From Streptacidiphilus carbonis (GTDB lineage: Bacteria > Actinomycetota > Actinomycetes > Streptomycetales > Streptomycetaceae): 45,303 nt of DNA. Each line of letters starts with the position of its first letter. Position 1 is the stretch's first letter. This document shows positions 43,193 through 45,303 of this stretch, piece after piece. Under the pieces are notes generated by a model. It was not told the DNA's origin and ran no database searches. It worked only from the letters and a program-made list of their open reading frames with translations. The stretch covers positions 46,952 through 92,254 of the forward strand of contig NZ_BBPM01000030.1 in assembly GCF_000787775.1 (NCBI RefSeq), written 5' to 3'. The translations under genes were made by a program, and so were the position numbers.

Positions 43193-43557
43193 GGCGCTTT
43201 TCCTCTCAATACCCTTGGTATTTCCGGAACGGGGGCCGGACATTGCCGCTCCCGTTATTGACATGATCCAACCACGGGTGCCGGATGTTCGTCCATTCAG
43301 CGCATTTGGATGTTATGTGAACGTTCCGGTCGGCTCGCGAGCCTATGGACGGCAGGTCGGATGAAGGCGTGCGGAACCGGTGAAAAGCCGTGCGGTACAT
43401 GCGGCCGAGACGTGTGGAAACAGCGGAAAACGAGGGTGGAAAGGCCCACTCGTGTGCCATCCGAGGAGATTGCGGAGAGTGCGTGCGAACTCGGCGAGCG
43501 AACGGGGAACGCCCGTACGGGGAACAGTCGTGCGGCCGGGTCGGTCGCGCCGCGGGT
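43193..43557 (-). promoter_or_regulatory. Upstream region of the peptide gene
   Basis: These 365 bp between the ATP-grasp stop and the peptide start are less GC-rich near 43200-43320. They contain a small palindrome ATACC-CTT-GGTAT at 43209-43221 just before the ribosome site and no gene. A promoter is expected here, but no confident -10/-35 pair was found. Confidence 0.4.
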
Positions 43558-44424
43558 TCAGGCGGCGAGCAGGGGGCCGAGCAGGGTGGTGGGGTCGGTG
43601 GTTGCGGGCAGGCCGCTGACCTGGGCGTCGCCTACTTCGATGACGCGCCAGCGGCCGTCGGTGTGCCGGGCCAGGTCGGTGGTGACGAAGCGGCAGCCCA
43701 GGCGGGCGACCAGCGGTTCGACGGCGGTGAGGTCGGGGGCCGGACGGAGGTCCGGGGTGTCGGGGTGGGCGGTGGTCAGCAGCGGCCTGCCGTCGAGCCA
43801 CCAGACCCGTGCCTCCCCGTCCTGGCGGCGCAGTTGATCGAAGGCGCGCAGGACGATGCCGCCGGTGAGCGAGTCGTCCTGGAGCGCGACGAAGCGGGAC
43901 ACGACCGCGTGCACGGCGTCGGCGTCGGCGAGGTCGGGCAGGAAGCAGGCCTCGGCCCATTCGTGCTTGCGGGACTTCACGTAGTCCTTCACCACCCCCG
44001 CACCCGGCGGGAGCACCGACGCGAGTCGGGACAGTTCGCCGGGGTCCGGTGTGTGCCGGGGCTCGCAGGGCAGCCAGTTGCTGGCGGGCGTGACGGACCG
44101 GAAGAGGTCGTACCAGCCGGGGAGTTCATGCGCCGCCCGGTACTGGCGGGCCGTGGTCAGCAGGTGCGCCTCCCGCTCCGCGAGGGCGGCTTCCAGGTCC
44201 GCGTAGATCCCGGCCGGGATCATCCAGCCGCGGTACCACAGCGGTCCGGCGCCGCGGGGCACGCGCCGTACCGCCTCCTGGATGTGGCCGGCCACCAGGG
44301 CGTCGTGGTCCAGCAGCGCCACCGCTGCCCCGTGCGCACGGGCGGCGGCGCCCTCCGCGGCGAACTGCGGGTCGGGGCGGGACGGGTGGAGGGGGTCGCT
44401 GCACAGGAGCAGAGTGGTGGTCAC
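43558..44424 (-). CDS. ATP-grasp protein, R2K clade (DUF4343-like)
   Basis: A 288-residue cytoplasmic protein resembling the R2K branch of ATP-grasp ligases. Visible landmarks are GPLWYRGWMIPAGIYADLE, the nucleotide-binding lysine strand GAGVVKDYVKSRKHEW, FVALQDDSLTGGIVLRAFDQL with the acidic/adenine strand, and the C-terminal metal-binding acidic strand DGRWRVIEVGDAQVSGLPA. Such enzymes join a carboxylate to an amine, thiol or hydroxyl with ATP; substrates of this clade are not established. The GTG start has no good ribosome site. It is the gene next upstream of the GG-leader peptide on the same strand, 365 bp away, so it could act on the peptide, but that is only positional inference and a free-standing metabolic role is equally possible. 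Confidence 0.75.
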   Translation of the reverse strand: MTTTLLLCSDPLHPSRPDPQFAAEGAAARAHGAAVALLDHDALVAGHIQEAVRRVPRGAGPLWYRGWMIPAGIYADLEAALAEREAHLLTTARQYRAAHELPGWYDLFRSVTPASNWLPCEPRHTPDPGELSRLASVLPPGAGVVKDYVKSRKHEWAEACFLPDLADADAVHAVVSRFVALQDDSLTGGIVLRAFDQLRRQDGEARVWWLDGRPLLTTAHPDTPDLRPAPDLTAVEPLVARLGCRFVTTDLARHTDGRWRVIEVGDAQVSGLPATTDPTTLLGPLLAA

Positions 44425-44595
44425 CGGCCCACGATAGGGCGGCGGCGCGGAACCGCGCGGCCGGTTATCGCCGGGGGAGCGGCCGTGCCGCGGAAGGGCC
44501 GCGGCCGCGGCGGCGACCGGTCCTCGGCGCCCGCCGTTGACCAGGGGTTTCCCCGGCGGCCGGCGGTGATCGAAAAAGGGTTCCTACTCTGACCC

Positions 44596-44614
44596 GGTTC
44601 TCAGCTGGTTCTCA
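44596..44614 (+). promoter_or_regulatory. Direct repeat, putative response-regulator site
   Basis: GGTTCTCA occurs at 44596-44603 and 44607-44614, an 11-bp period like one DNA turn, 73 bp before the histidine kinase start. OmpR-type regulators bind such tandem sites. Autoregulation by the cognate regulator is inferred. Confidence 0.5.
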
Positions 44615-44686
44615 TGCTCCGCATCAACTGTTGTGACGTGGACAGCCGGGGGGAACCGGGGGAAACGGACAGCTGGGAGCGCGGCA

Positions 44687-45303
44687 GTGACAGGGCCTCA
44701 GGGCACGACGGAGGAGGGGCGTTCGCAGCGCGAACTGCTCGGGACCGCGAGCTGGTTCGGACGGATGGCGTTGCGGGGGCGGCTGGCGCTGCTGATGACC
44801 GTCGCGGTGTCCCTGGCCGTGGTGCTGTGCGCGACGGTCAGCTGGTTCGTCGCGCGGAGCGAGATGACCAAGCAGGTCGACCAGACGCTGCGGCAGTCGG
44901 TCGGGCCGATCAGCAGGGGTCTCATGGAGAACTTCAGCCTGTGCGGTGACAACGTGCACGGGGAGATGGCGGCGGGCAACGGCACCATCGTCTTCGGGGA
45001 CGGGAGCACTTGTCCGCTGAGCGACACGGATCCGGTGGTGGTGACCTCCGGTGATGTGCGGCTTGCGGCCGGCAGCAAGCCCGGGGCCGACCCCAGCCAT
45101 GCCTGGCGTGACGGCAGGACCAGCAGCGGCCAGGCCGTGCGCGTGTACACGGTCGGCCTGGGGACCGCCACGACCACGGACGGCACCGTCGTTCCGATGG
45201 CCCTGGACGTCTACCAGCCGCTCGGGCCGGTGCAGCGGGCGCTGAGCGGGCTCGCCGTCATCCTGGCCCTGGTCGCGGCAGCGGTCATCGCGGCCTCCGT
45301 CCT
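44687..45303 (+). CDS. Sensor histidine kinase, N-terminal part (cut by window end)
   Basis: The first 205 residues of a two-component membrane sensor. The GTG start has GGGAG about 8 nt upstream. A cytoplasmic N-terminus of about 30 residues leads to a first membrane helix (LALLMTVAVSLAVVLCATVSWFV). An extracytoplasmic sensor region of about 130 residues follows, with two Cys (NFSLCGD; GSTCPLS) that could form a disulfide. A second membrane helix (LSGLAVILALVAAAVIAAS) begins just before the end of the window. HAMP, HisKA and ATPase domains would follow. The architecture resembles MprB/CseC-type kinases. No response regulator gene is visible upstream in the window. Confidence 0.8.
   Translation, partial: MTGPQGTTEEGRSQRELLGTASWFGRMALRGRLALLMTVAVSLAVVLCATVSWFVARSEMTKQVDQTLRQSVGPISRGLMENFSLCGDNVHGEMAAGNGTIVFGDGSTCPLSDTDPVVVTSGDVRLAAGSKPGADPSHAWRDGRTSSGQAVRVYTVGLGTATTTDGTVVPMALDVYQPLGPVQRALSGLAVILALVAAAVIAASV

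Noticed and set aside
9-44600. CRISPR arrays
   Set aside because: No series of regularly spaced palindromic repeats with unique spacers was found; repeats seen are att cores, short promoter repeats and coding repeats.

Overview
The window is high-GC DNA with frequent GTG starts, GGAGG-type ribosome binding sites, 4-base ATGA/GTGA gene overlaps and a chitinase promoter carrying the double 12-bp repeat known from Streptomyces. It is almost certainly the chromosome of a streptomycete (Streptomyces, Kitasatospora or a close relative). No 16S or other decisive marker is present, so genus and species are inference.

Layout. 1-5.1 kb is ordinary chromosome: a secreted GH18 chitinase with a chitin-binding module, an operon of a luciferase-like flavin monooxygenase and a PLP-dependent deaminase/desulfhydrase, and two tandem GPP34 paralogues. 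At 5150 lies tRNA-Lys(CTT). Its last 42 bp occur again, unchanged, at 20033 and 32935. These three copies bracket two adjacent integrated elements, about 14.9 and 12.9 kb, forming one composite island at the 3' end of the tRNA gene. The left end of each element carries a C-terminal fragment of the same tyrosine integrase, and 11-bp repeats flank the junctions at conserved distances. No intact integrase, replication or transfer gene is visible, so the island looks immobile and reduced to cargo.

Element 1 (5.2-20.0 kb) carries a large secreted DNRLRE/LamG protein divergent from a 2389-residue RHS/YD-repeat protein. The latter ends in a Hint autoprotease and an unassigned 99-residue toxin-like tail, followed at once by a likely immunity gene. 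A decayed xis-int pair closes the element. Element 2 (20.1-32.9 kb) carries a secreted beta-helix/PKD protein, a transposase remnant and a complete four-gene Wadjet anti-plasmid system, jetABCD. The island therefore combines a contact-dependent toxin with an anti-plasmid defence.

After the island come a HEAT-repeat-like protein, a broken NADAR-like gene, a hypothetical protein and an MFS exporter whose leaderless-type promoter contains a perfect palindrome. At 36.9-44.4 kb, all on the minus strand, are an R2K-type ATP-grasp protein, a 72-residue GG-leader peptide without cysteine, a HlyD-like adaptor and two NHLP-type ABC transporter subunits, the first with a C39 leader peptidase. This is the best candidate for an undescribed system: a putative secreted peptide whose core is built of 13-residue repeats, with no recognised lanthionine or heterocycle enzyme beside it. 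The window ends inside a sensor histidine kinase gene.
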